DNA of 35,796 nucleotides, taken from assembly GCF_000143415.4 (NCBI RefSeq), contig NW_003314386.1, positions 266,211 through 302,006 of the forward strand. Direction: 5' to 3'. This document shows, piece by piece, positions 10,602 to 20,414 of the stretch. The number at the start of each line of letters is the position of its first letter. The first letter of the stretch is position 1. Origin of the DNA: Selaginella moellendorffii (Eukaryota > Streptophyta > Lycopodiopsida > Selaginellales > Selaginellaceae). The position numbers were made by a program, and so were the translations under genes. The notes below the pieces were generated by a model. It had not been told where the DNA came from. It did not search any database and saw only the letters and a program-made list of their open reading frames with translations.

Positions 10602-10848
10602 TGGACTCTCAGTGAGGAGACTGATTTGGGCACACCGCTAAATGAGGGATGCCTTAGAGTCATGATGCACGGTTAAATTGCTTAGTGTGGCTCGGCATAT
10701 CTAACTTGAATACTTGGTGCGAGTGGCACCAAGAACGGGGTGAATGAGATGGGGACACCCAGTCTCAGTTGCTATGGACCCTTGGCCGGATGGGCTGGCT
10801 TGGGTGCACCGCCAAGTGTGGGGGATGCCCCCGGGGTCATGGTTAACA
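10602..10848 (+). repeat. Imperfect 175-bp-spaced tandem repeat
   Basis: A segment starting TTGGGCACACCGC at 10625 and ending in GTCATG recurs as TTGGGTGCACCGC at 10800, followed by similar GGGATGCC and GTCATG blocks. Similarity covers about 60-70 bp per unit. It indicates an old internal duplication in the element. Confidence 0.5.
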
Positions 10849-12012
10849 ATTTAAAAGTCTAGAAGACCTAGTACCTATTGGCAAACTTGTTAAGGTGCCA
10901 AGGTTAGATCACTAAGTAATCTTCAAAATAAGGACAAGGTCCTTGTGAGGTTAAGGGATAAAGTTCCAAGTTCAAAGTGTTGATTGGAACTATTGATGAT
11001 GGTGTGGTTTGGTCAAGATGACCAAGTGAGAAAAACACTTTAGGGAAATGAGATATGTCAATGCGATGGCATAGTGAGTCCGAGGAAAGTAGTCTCTATA
11101 AGAGACCCATGGGAGGGCCACAAAATTGGGCCGTGGATAGAGCCTACAGTAGAAAATGCTAAAGAGACGTACTAGGGGTAAACACCCTCCGGACTTGGCA
11201 AAGGAGAGTCTTTGCTATGGAACCGAAAGGATACCTTGAAAATGGAGGTAGCGATCCTATGTTGCTGGGTGCAACAATCAAGGATATGAGCAAAAGACTA
11301 GTGGCTAAGTAAAGAGCCATGGGAATCATGGGAAAGAATCCAAATGGCAAAGTTAGGCTAAGAATACTAAAGTGTTGGGTGCTAACGGATTGTGGGAAAG
11401 GCAATGTATTCCCAAGGATGGATTCCCAATTGCTCCAATGTGGCGAAAGTGGAAGCTCCAAGGGTGGGAGCGATAAGGTAGCCAAATGATAGGGATGTGG
11501 ACAGCCCTAGCACAAAATATGATAATTGGAACTTAGTGCCAAAGGTGGCACGAAATCGAAGAGAGGATGATAGTGCCCTCAAGTAGAGAACTTTCTAGGA
11601 TGGGGAAGTGGAGTTGCACAATATGTGCAATGCAAGGTGTTGGAGACACCCAGGAAATTGACTTCGAAAAATCAGAATTAAAAGTTCCAAAGTGCAAGGG
11701 TTATATCAATAGAAAGTGAGACTACTCGAGAATGAGTAATGGGATTGAGTTAGAGAAGGTGTCTCTAACAGGTTTAGTGAGAACTAAACCAATAAAAGGA
11801 GAGAACCATCACAAGTGGTCGAATGAGCCTTTAAGTTGGAGAGGCTATGCTCTTTAGAGGGTGGACAAGGCATGGTGAGCCTTTGGTGTCAAACCATAGA
11901 CAAATATTGGTTGGGTGCCAAGGATGGAAATGGTAAAACATGCGGGTGTTACTTTACGAAAAGGGTTTACCATTCGATGAGGACATCAAACTTCGTCTAT
12001 GGGTGGCGGAGT

Positions 12013-13665
12013 TGTGAGACACAAAATCCCTAGGCCCCAAAGTGGAGCCGAAAGGGTGCCACGTGGTAGTGGCCAAAGCAAAAGCCAAACGAGTGTAACA
12101 TGTTTGGACTAAAAACTTCGACTTGAAAAGGTCGAGAGTGGGAGTGGAACTCCCAACGAAGTGCTCAAGGAACAAGCACGAAGTGAAAGATAAGTGAGTC
12201 TCTAGAAAAGGGACACAAGAGGACCGACACATGAAACGTCGAAGTGTCCAAGATGGACCTAAGATGGAGTCCGAGATGAACCTAAGATAGAGTCCGAAAT
12301 GGAGTCCGAGATGGATCCGAGATGGACCCAAGATGGAGCCCGAGATGGACCCGAGATGGAGTCTGAGATGGAGCCCGAGATGGAGTCTGAGATGGAGCCC
12401 GAGATGGAGTCCGAGATGGACCCGAGATGGAGTCTGAAGTCGAGACCGAGACCAGGACCAAGACCGGGACCGAGACCGAGACCGGGACCGAGACCAGGAC
12501 CGAGACCGGGACCGAGGCCGGGACCGAGGCCGAGGCCGGGACTGAGGCCGAGGCCGAGACCGAGCCTGAGCCCGAGCCCGAGCCCGAGCCAGAGCCCGAG
12601 CCCGAGCCAGAGCCCGAGCCCGAGCCTGAGTCTGAGTCCGAGTCCAAGTTTGAGTCCAAGTCCGAGTTCAAGTCTAAGAGGGTGAAAGCCCAAAGCGTTC
12701 GTCTCCCAGACCCTAGGGGGTTTGGTGAGCTCCAAAAGTATAGTGAGGGGGAGAACTGCAGTGGAGCCAATTTGGCCAGGAAAGGCCAGTTTGGCCCAGG
12801 AAGGCTGTACCTAGTGTTGGGTGATGAGCTGCCCATTGGGAAGTCCAAGACTAGAGTGAACACGGACCAACAAGCAGGGTAGCTTGGTGAAGTGTTCAAG
12901 AGCCAGTTCTAATTCCCCTAGGAGATCGACTGGCCGATGCTCCCAGTTCAAGTGTGGGTGGCACTACCTACTTGGATACCTGGCGTGGCTCAATGGAACC
13001 TCGCTCTAAGCCCATGGCTAGAGCACATAAAGGCGAAAGGCGGGGAGAGTACCCATGAAGCTTGCATAAGGCCACAATGTTCCGAAATGTTGTCCCAAAG
13101 TCCCAAATGGTGAAAAGAAAGAGGAGCAATCCTCTAGTGCTGTGACCAAGGATACGGTCACATGGTGAGGAAATCCCAAAGGATAATGGGATGTAGAGGT
13201 TGGGCCTTGAGCTAGTGGTAGTGTTGGCGAACAAGGCCATGGACAAAAAGGGACTTGATGGGGACTGGAAAAGAGTTGTCGAGGAAGGCTATTCCCCATG
13301 TTTGCAGGCATCCTAAGGATGCTAAGGAGTAGATTTGGGATGATCACTCATGGATGGATGGTCAATCTTTGAGAGACGGGACTATGATGCAAGTGGCGTT
13401 AGACCACCGGTGTGACCAAGGTGAATGGCCATAGCCTTAGTGTAACAGGCCAATATGTCGGTGGTACCTTGGGGTGTTGGTCATGGGATTGGACACGTGG
13501 AGCACTTGGACCAAGTGCAAAGGTTGAGTGGCATGGATGCCATTCTCAGAGCTAACAAGCCCTAAATCCTAACTGGGACTTATGGAGGTTGTGAATGAGA
13601 GTCCTCCAAGTGGTCAAAGGTGTAGTTAAGTGACTAAAGTAAAATGGAAAAATTAATCACTTACA
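12013..13665 (+). repeat. 3' LTR of nested element
   Basis: Direct repeat partner of 6371-8000, with the same TG...CA termini and the same internal layout: promoter-proximal block, minisatellite, then about 1 kb of shared sequence. It is slightly longer, mainly through a longer hexamer array. Confidence 0.9.
12249..12680 (+). repeat. GAGATGGA.CC / GAGNCC minisatellite in 3' LTR
   Basis: Counterpart of 6607-7005 with the same two-part structure: 11-12 bp units, then GAGNCC hexamers from about 12434. Order and number of unit variants differ from the 5' LTR, and the GAGCCC block in particular is longer, so the array has changed since insertion. Confidence 0.9.
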
Positions 13666-13670
13666 TGTTT
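13666..13670. repeat. Target-site duplication, right copy
   Basis: TGTTT directly follows the right LTR and pairs with TGTTG at 6366-6370. Confidence 0.5.
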
Positions 13671-13689
13671 TTGTCCCATTTGTACACGG

Positions 13690-14085
13690 CCCAGGTGTTT
13701 GGTAGATTCTACTTGGACAAGTGGAAGAATGTTTATTAAATACTAATCCCAAAACTTAGCATCGGCAACTTATGGCAATTGTGAAGGTAAACTCAACTTT
13801 GTTAGTAGTATTGGATCATGACTATTAAAGAATTTATATAGTAAAGCACAAACAGAACTTTACAACCCTATGACATATGCATACCGAAAAGACAGTAAAT
13901 AATCATCCCAATCCAAATGTTGAAAATTCATATGCTTTATAATCATCCCTTTGAAACATCAGTCATAAATGCAAGACCATTATCTAAAAGAACTCGCTCC
14001 GGATAGGAATACTGAAACATCACTCGATAAAGGAGGAAGTATCTAACAACAGTTATAGATACATTAGTAAATATAATTATGAACA
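13690..14085 (-). pseudogene. Ty3 integrase core remnant
   Basis: Minus-strand reading gives YPERVLLDNGLAFMTD, matching the integrase region around the second catalytic Asp (usually SDNG.AF), and then FQHLDWDDYLLSFRYAYV, matching the downstream WDEYLP..EFAYN region. Stops and frameshifts separate these blocks. Removing the nested element and one TSD copy brings this next to the GPY remnant at 6060-6350 in the expected order. Confidence 0.8.
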
Positions 14086-14250
14086 TGAACATAGAACACA
14101 AACACAAGCTTTAAGTTTCAGAAACCCAACCACAAAACACAATCATGGCTCATGATGGCTCACAAATATTCTAGTGAATATTCTAAAAATATTTTATTTT
14201 TAATTCTAGTAATGTAGTACTTTTTATTATATATAAACTACTCAAACATC

Positions 14251-14460
14251 CTACAAATCATCATTATCTTCAACCTCACAATCTTTAACATTGTTTCCAT
14301 CTTCCTCTTCCTCTTCCTCTCCTAACTTAAGCTTGTCTTTTGGATGAGAAATTGTCTCTAGTATTTTGTAGCTCACAAACTTGTTGTAGTCACGGTCATT
14401 TTTGCAGGTTAACAACCTGCTATTGCAAGCCACAAAAACCAAATTTGTTGTCCTGTCCAC
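14251..14460 (-). other. Unknown ORF with acidic tail in Ty3 fossil
   Basis: A 69-codon minus-strand frame reads CKNDRDYNKFVSYKILETIS, then a lysine-rich segment, then a run of Glu and Asp to the stop (EEEEEEDGNN...VEDNDDL). It is not a Ty3 domain and has the composition of a genuine acidic C-terminus. No ATG clearly fits upstream; a CAG/GTT boundary near 14411 could be a splice acceptor. It lies where the integrase zinc-binding region should be, so it may be a captured host exon. I do not recognise the family. Confidence 0.35.
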
Positions 14461-14474
14461 AGTAAGTCTATTCT

Positions 14475-14880
14475 ATCTAGCCAATGCCTGGAATGCTATG
14501 ATGTCTGCATTTGCCTTGCACAGGCATCTTCTAGTCGCCTTAGATTTGTTCCACAACATGCTGCATCGGACGGTCGTGTCATGGAACACCATCATCGCCG
14601 TGCTCATCCAAGCCGCCCATTTTGAAGCCGCAATAAATGCATATGAAAGGATGCCGGAGCACAATGCAATGTTGGGCACTACAGTGCTCGCGGCGTACGA
14701 GCATGACAGGTACGTTGGCAGTGCGGAGGACGCCAAGGCCATCTTTGATGGCCTTCAAGAGTGCGATATCATGGCATAGACGGCCATAATGAGGGCGTAC
14801 AGATTACACGGCATGCTCGATGAAGCAAGGGTAGCATTCAACAAGATGCCTGCGTGGAGCATTGTGATGTGTACATCTTT
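14475..14880 (+). pseudogene. PPR gene fragment inside Ty3 fossil
   Basis: Plus-strand translation shows S-type PPR repeats (AWNAMMSAFALHRHLLVALD, VVSWNTIIAVLIQAAHFEAA, AYERMPEHNA, EDAKAIFDGLQECDIMA). An in-frame TAG at 14777-14779 replaces the expected Trp codon, after which TAIMRAYRLHGMLDEARVAF continues the repeat. The fragment has no plausible start and no C-terminal E region. It ends where the Ty3 RNase H remnant begins (about 14884), on the opposite strand. Confidence 0.8.
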
Positions 14881-14883
14881 GGA

Positions 14884-15245
14884 CAATATTGAAATCATAT
14901 ATTTAAAGTTTCAAAACCCACCGAGCAGTATGACTAACCAAGTTCTTCCACTTCAATAACGAAGTAACTACAACATGATCACCTTCTAGCAACATTTGAG
15001 AACTATATAGATATGCATGAAGTTTCTCAAAACCTCAAACTACTGCTAAACACTCCTTTGTCATAGAGTAATTCACCTCCACCAATTGTAATGTACAAGT
15101 AATATTTATAATGGGATGACATTGACTAAATAGACTTAGGCTCTTTTGCATCAACACACCTCTAAAACCAATATCAAAAGTATTCATGCACAAAATGAAA
15201 AATTGAGTGTAGTCAAGATATGCCAAAATTGGAGGAGTCATCAAT
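14884..15245 (-). pseudogene. Ty3 RNase H remnant
   Basis: The minus-strand frame reads PPILAYLDYTQFFIL, GFRGVLMQ, VEVNYSMTKECLAVV, EKLHAYLYSS and SHTARWVLKL, a stop, then YDFNIV. These match in order the Ty3 RT-connection/RNase H sequence (PPILA.PD, DIG.GAVLMQ, NYSTTEKECLAVV, ARW...YDFEI). The catalytic Asp in the D.S.IG motif is altered. Confidence 0.85.
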
Positions 15246-15254
15246 AGGTTTTTT

Positions 15255-15830
15255 GAGATCTATAAATACTTGCTCACAATCCACAAACTAGATGAAAGAT
15301 GACATTGATGATTTTACCAACTTTCGCAACAGTGTAATGTGATAAGAAAAATGTTTAATAAACAACTGAGATACTATATCTTGCCTAGAAATAGTTGCCT
15401 ATCATTCACATAATTCAAAGTAAGGACCTTACAAACATCACGGATGTGTTCTTCCCACATCCCCTCTGGATCAAGACATTATTGATGAAGTCAACAATCA
15501 CTTTTGGCATATTTCAAAGAATCTCGTCTATCATCCATTAGAAAATTGTTAGAGTATTGTTCAAACCAAACAGCATCACCAAGAACTCGTATAAATCAAA
15601 TAATATACGAAAAACAATCTTAAGAATATTTTCCTTGGCCATTAGCAGTTGTCAGTACCCAAAAGCAAGATCTAACTTGGTGAACTAACGACTTCTCTCT
15701 AGACAATCTAAAAGATCAACAGTGTGAAGAAGAGGGTACATATTCAAGATCATCACTTCGTTTAATAAGCAATAGTTGATACAAAAATAAATACTCCTAT
15801 CAGGCTTTGTTACAAAATGAGGTTAACATC
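15255..15830 (-). pseudogene. Ty3 reverse transcriptase remnant
   Basis: On the minus strand: VTKPDRSIYFCINYCLLNEV, YPLLHTVDLLD, FTKLDLAFGY, YEFLVMLFGLNNTLTIF, then VIVDFINNVLI and EQVFIDLKKPI. These correspond to RT blocks up to the thumb. The catalytic FLDD motif reads FINN, so both metal-binding aspartates are lost, and several stops interrupt the frame. Confidence 0.85.
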
Positions 15831-16249
15831 CCTAAAAACTCTGTGACTTTTGAATAACACCCTTTTCCAACATCTTTTTAATGTTTCTATATAAAATCTT
15901 GAACTCTTTTTATAATTGATAATGAATAGAAACCTTGATTAGACAAGCATCCTTAGTTGGAATAGGATGATGTATTGCAATCTTGGCCTAAAATAATTAA
16001 TCAAATTCAAAGAGATCAATACTCTTTCATAAAATAATCAACAACTACAATACAAAGACTATCTAAAGGATTTAAAGAGAGAATAAAGGAACAAAATAGA
16101 AATATAGAAAGAAGTAATAAAGGGAAAAAAATGATGGAAGCAAAGGTAGAAGTAAAGGGATGAAAAGAAATAGAAGTGAGAGGAACAAAAGAAATATAAG
16201 GAAATATAAAACAAGGGGGAAAAGCCTCAAAATCACACTTGGTATATTT

Positions 16250-16510
16250 GCACCACAACCAATCCATACCTAGGATGAGGTCAAAAGCTTGACTCGACAC
16301 CACTTGCAATAATTGTAACTCAAGCTTGAGGTCGCCTATATGCACAATTAGGTCTACCTCATTCTATGCATATTTATGTGTATAGCCTTTGCCATAAAGA
16401 ATGAAAACTAGTTCTACCAGACAATACAAATATAGCTGATAACATATGGTAACAGGTTAAACAATAGAAAATAAATTAGAGCCTATATCAACTAACATAG
16501 AAAGAATAAT
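16250..16510 (-). pseudogene. Ty3 aspartic protease remnant
   Basis: The minus strand gives LVDIGSNLFSIV, matching the protease active-site LVDSGAT-type motif, followed about 55 codons later by FDLILGMDWL, the conserved C-terminal protease motif. The intervening frame is interrupted. Confidence 0.75.
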
Positions 16511-16770
16511 AGAAAACTTTTTGTTATAAAAATGAGCTTGGAAAGTAAACACTAGATGAACTAATGCTGAGTGAACTCTTTGATGATACTCCTAAAAGAA
16601 AGATGGAAAAGTCATTGACTTATTCGTGTAAAGGCCCTCCACTATTCGCATGACTCTTCATTTCCCAAAAGTATTTTATTGTCTAGACCTTCCACTGCAA
16701 TAGCACCAACAAGATATAATAGATGCCAAAGTCTCCACCTAAGAAATGAAAGTTGCCAATCTAGAAAATG

Positions 16771-17230
16771 TTAACAATGCCGATAATTATGACTAGCTTC
16801 ATCACACACCCAACAGTGGATATTACAACCATAACCACGTCCTCTCCCTTGTCTTTGAACTTGGGCAGCAGTAGCATTAACCTCCATTAAAACAAAATTA
16901 TCACCCACCGAAAGTGGAGCTGAAGGATTTATAGCAAGAAGTGGAAAAAGCAATGTTTCATAATGTTGTGATAGGTAAAAAGCATTATCAAGAGTGGTTG
17001 GAGCAAGTGCATGCATACAGCCTTGACAAAGTGTTAGCCACAACATTCCTAACTTGATCTGCTTTGACATATTTAGCTTTACATGAAGCAATAGGTTTAA
17101 AAAATGAATGCTAAATTGCATCACTAACTCAGATGGCCCTTGACGAAGATGATGCAATTATTGAAAGGCATCATCACAATCATTAATATGTCTAAATGTG
17201 CATTTGAAAATGTCCATGAGAAAACTCCAA
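16771..17230 (-). pseudogene. Ty3 Gag remnant with CCHC zinc knuckle
   Basis: A 128-codon minus-strand frame starts MHHLRQGPSELVMQF, as in the plant Ty3 Gag region (L.Q.G.SV..Y...F), and ends with CWVCDEASHNYRHC. That fits a CX2CX4HX4C nucleocapsid knuckle, preceded by a basic QRQGRGRGYG stretch. The N-terminal part of Gag is degraded. Confidence 0.75.
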
Positions 17231-17699
17231 TCCGCACAAGTGGCTGTGCTCAAACCATTATACCATTATAATGTTGTTCTTTGGAGACATGAGGGAAACT
17301 CACATAAACAACAAGTGGCTAAAGTTCTTCTATAAGAATCTTGGGGATGATATGTATCATTGGTTTGATCACTTTACAGGGGATGATGAACGTAAGAGCA
17401 AGAGGAGTTATATCACACACCATAAATGCCACTATTATTGGGTTTAATTATTCAATTATAACCACATAGCATCAAATAACTGCAACAATTATTGCTCTAA
17501 AGTCAAAGGAAGAGGAGGCTACTGCTCCACCATGAAGATGAACAAAAAGGAAAAAAGCAAAAGAGAAAAAATTAAAAAAAATCATAAAGAAAGGAATATT
17601 AAATGATGCAAAAGCTAGATCTAAATTAAAAACCAAAATCTTAAATTTAAGCACTTATCAAGGACAATCAAAATTGCTCCTCTCCTCCACCAATGTGAG

Positions 17700-17838
17700 T
17701 GCATAGAATATAGAATGTGGAACACAGAAATGTCTATATCAATAGCCCAAAAACCCTAATTTATATACAAAATTGATTAGTCCAAATTGAAATCAATTTG
17801 ATAGCTATCAAAATCCCACTATGCTAATATTAATATCA
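17700..17838 (-). repeat. Putative 5' LTR of Ty3 fossil
   Basis: Similar to 5876-6018, including the ends (minus strand TGATAT...TATGCA). It lies upstream of Gag on the minus strand, as a 5' LTR should. The sequence just inside (ATTGGTGGAGGAGAGG on the minus strand) could be a degraded primer-binding site but is not a clear match. Confidence 0.5.
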
Positions 17839-17939
17839 CACGTGGACCTCACACATTTAAAATAAATATAGATATTTTTTATATAGATTTTTTAACATAT
17901 AAATATATGTCATTTCAATCATTTAGTGAATATTTGCCA

Positions 17940-18790
17940 CTCCCATGTTATAAAGTGACCCACAGGAGGAGCCGAATAATGACAACATTGCCTTTATGTC
18001 TAATCTTGCATTGTGATGGTCAGCAAGAGCTTGGAAGCCAACACAAAAAATGCCACATAACACTATCAAGACACAACTATCTCAGAAAATTAAGAATGAT
18101 TGATCTCGGTAAGATTTTATTTGGCCTTGGCTTACAAATCTTGCATGATAGGGACCACAAAGTACTACAGGCACATCAATATAAGTATATCTCCAATGTT
18201 CAATTTTCTGAAGGAGTACTGACATTTTCTCACTCAGTGCATTGCACCTATTGCTGCTCTGGAACTCTCAAAGACAGATGCTCAACGTTTTGAGGAGGAG
18301 AAACAGAAGATGGCAACTCTGCCATACCAGAACGTGGTAGGAGCTTCGATGTATCTGGCCTCTACAAGCCATCCCAACATAGCAGTCGCGGTCTCTCGTG
18401 TATGTCAATTCATGCAAGATCCAGGAAAGTGTCACTGGTATATGGTGGAACGAATCTTTAACTAAGTACAGCATTCTATATCACATACAAGAGCACAGTG
18501 TCAGGTGACATTGGATCAAGAGCTATAATACTATATGAAATGGTTGATGCAAACTTAACAGGAGATCTCAATGACAGATGATCTACAAGTGGGTACGTTT
18601 TCAAGGTTTGTTATGCTGTTATGTCGTGGCACAGTCAGAAGCAGCAAATGGTTACATTATCCACTTGCAAAGCAGAATATAATGCAGTAACAGAAGCAGT
18701 AAAAGAGGCTCTTTGGATTCGAACGTTTTTGTTGGACCCAAGCATGCTAACAAGCCCCTCACAGCAAGGCATTTTCAGCTCTCCTTTCAT
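17940..18790 (+). pseudogene. Ty1/copia RT-RNase H fragment
   Basis: Plus-strand frames read KLRMIDLGKILFGLGLQILH and KYISNVQF, then in another frame PYQNVVGASMYLASTSHPNI and QFMQDPGKCHW, then MSWHSQKQQMVTLSTCKAEY followed by AVTEAVKEALWIRTFL. These match in order the end of copia RT (MKDLG...LG.E/QI; PYR..VGSLMYLA..TRPDI; F...P...HW) and copia RNase H (SWSSKKQ..VALST.EAEY.A). Stops and frameshifts are present. It is unrelated to the Ty3 fossil next to it and on the other strand. Confidence 0.85.
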
Positions 18791-20111
18791 TCCTGGTGGC
18801 TGTGCCCCATCTCCCTGTTAGACAGATCCCTTCATCGTCCATGACTTCTCCACATAAAAAATTGCTACATACACAGTGCTAGACGAGTTGAGCTAGAAAT
18901 TCATTGCCCTCGTGACAGAACAAGGGACACTCGAATTGCATTAAGCTTAAGGTGCCTCTCTGGCTGTATACATCTTTATGCTCCTCTGATCAGATCTTGA
19001 AGATTTGATTGCAAATGTGTCCCTTACTACGTTTGTGTCTTTCCCAAGCTTGTCAAGATGAGTGAGGATTCTGAGTGGTGTGCTCGTCGGTGCCACTCTT
19101 GGTGGATCGATCATGGATTCCAGTGGAAACGAGCTCCTCCAGCTCAAGAGAATGAGCAATGTGTTTATGAAGTTACTTAGTCAAAGTTTTATGAATTGCT
19201 GAATAGAAAGAGTTATCTTCATGAGTAGATCAGCGACTATGTTGATTGTTGACAGATGCTTCAGCTAATTTGTTCTCGGACGAAGCATATCAAAATGCTT
19301 ATTCCTCCCATGATGGACTCGGTTCAGGATTGATTGTAGACATGTGTTGTTGTTCATGAAGGATAATTTGCAGCCTATTCAAGGAAAGTGGGATCATGGA
19401 ACAATCTCTTGAGGTAGCTTACGTGGTTTGCTTTGTTCCTTGCTTGTTGAGCTTAGTGCAACTTCCTTGATTTGTTACCTCATTAGGTTCGGGGGGCGGG
19501 GGGCGGGGGGGCCTGGAGGTAAATTCAATTTCAACACATGATAGCTTTCAAACAACCAATTATGGAAACCAATGGGAACTAAGTTGAATTATTAATGTGG
19601 CATAGCTCAGTCTCACAATAGTTTATACCCAACTCTATTGGTGGATGAACAATCCAATTCTCTTCACAATGATAGATCACAATGATAGAAAGAGCTGACG
19701 TTGAAAGATAAAAAAAGCAATGGCATGTAGCTCCTACAAGCCAATTATCCCTTTACACCTCGAACTTCAAACACGAAACTGAGCGCCAAAGTTATCCAGC
19801 ACCACTATGTTCATGCTAGAACCACTAGAAGATTAAAAAACTGCATTCTCCCACTCCCTTCTTGCGGACACTTAGATTCCAAGATTCCTGCTGAAGTGAA
19901 TCAGACGAGAATGATATTGATGGGATCTCTGAGCTGCTCATGTATCTATAATGGTGACAAGGTTATGCTAGACTTACGTTTATGGTGATATCAACAGCGA
20001 AAGAATCGAATGGAAGCTTTTCATCAGTCCAAACAGTCCTTCTGGGAGAGATTCATCACTATAAGGTGTGTTTCCAATTTCGTTTTCCTTTGTTTCTCGA
20101 CATTTCTTCAA
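18791..20111. other. Unassigned stretch between copia fragment and block B
   Basis: No ORF above 73 codons and no recognised domain. It may be the decayed 3' end and flank of the copia fragment. It contains an unusual G-run at 19491-19511. No tRNA or structured RNA was recognised. Confidence 0.45.
19491..19511 (+). other. G-run, possible G-quadruplex
   Basis: Three G tracts of 6, 6 and 7 bases are separated by single C bases, followed by CCTGGAGG. The tracts are long enough to supply four GGG runs for an intramolecular G-quadruplex on the plus strand. The surroundings are of ordinary composition, so the run stands out; it could also mark an assembly or sequencing artefact. Confidence 0.55.
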
Positions 20112-20128
20112 GGATTTATGGAGTGAAT

Positions 20129-20303
20129 TTTAGAGAGGGAGAGAGGCAGGAGAGATACACCATCAAGTTGGAAAGGAAGCGCAGACAAGGAGGGGCACGC
20201 TAGAATGCGTTGTCGCTACAAGCAGAAGTTTCTGGGCCGCTATGTGAAGCCACCACTGGAAGAGACGGAGCAAGATCAAGTTGTCAATACTGCTGCTGGG
20301 TGA
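20129..20303 (+). pseudogene. Glycosyltransferase-family 3' tail fragment, copy B
   Basis: Matches the last about 175 bp of coding sequence of the gene at 27822-29961 (ERQERY..., GRYVKPP.EETEQDQ, stop). The 2-bp deletion also seen in copy A puts its first part out of frame, and further substitutions change the rest. It has no start and no upstream exons. Confidence 0.82.
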
Positions 20304-20414
20304 ACAGATTCTTGGGTGATTGTTTTGAGAGCCAGGAGAGCTCTTTCGACGCGAATTGTATACGGCAAGTGGACGACTGACAAAAGGTAGAATTTTACCG
20401 GTCATATCCTACTG

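Larger units (their letters stand above)
8001..12012 (+). other. Non-coding interior of nested LTR element
   Basis: This 4012-bp interior has stops in all frames and no retroviral-type protein motifs that I could find on either strand. It holds a primer-binding site at its left end, a pair of tRNA B-box-like motifs (10504-10542) and a 175-bp-spaced imperfect repeat (10602-10848). The right end, GGGTGGCGGAG before the 3' LTR, is a weak purine-rich stretch that may serve as the polypurine tract. Confidence 0.75.
6371..13665 (+). mobile_element. Non-autonomous LTR element (LARD-like), nested
   Basis: Two long direct repeats of about 1.63 and 1.65 kb begin with TGTGAGACAC and end with TTACA (TG...CA termini). 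They flank a 4.0 kb interior. A primer-binding site for initiator tRNA-Met follows the left LTR, which sets the plus orientation. The interior has no ORF above about 110 codons, and I found no Gag, RT, RNase H or integrase motif on either strand. Large LTRs with a long non-coding interior match the LARD class, whose members depend on another element's proteins. It sits inside the integrase gene of the fossil Ty3 element, so it is younger than that element. Confidence 0.88.
5876..17838 (-). mobile_element. Fossil Ty3/gypsy LTR retrotransposon, interrupted
   Basis: On the minus strand, from high to low coordinates, broken Ty3/gypsy parts appear in canonical order: Gag with a zinc knuckle, aspartic protease, reverse transcriptase, RNase H, integrase core and integrase GPY domain. 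All carry stops and frameshifts. Two similar 140-bp stretches at the ends may be the LTRs. The element is interrupted twice: by foreign sequence (14.1-14.88 kb) between RNase H and integrase, and by a 7.3 kb LTR element inside the integrase. Domain order (RNase H before integrase) fits Ty3/gypsy rather than copia. It is not active. Confidence 0.85.

Noticed and set aside
11159-11582. 108-codon and 66-codon minus-strand ORFs in the element interior
   Set aside because: Composition is like random translation, no retroelement or other motif was seen, and no element copy supports them.
12259-12899. The equivalent repeat ORFs in the 3' LTR
   Set aside because: Same minisatellite; reading frames differ between the two LTR copies, so they are not conserved proteins.
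6371-13665. CRISPR array or prokaryotic repeat locus suggested by short tandem repeats
   Set aside because: Repeats are contiguous without unique spacers, lie inside eukaryotic LTRs, and all genes in the window are plant-type with introns.
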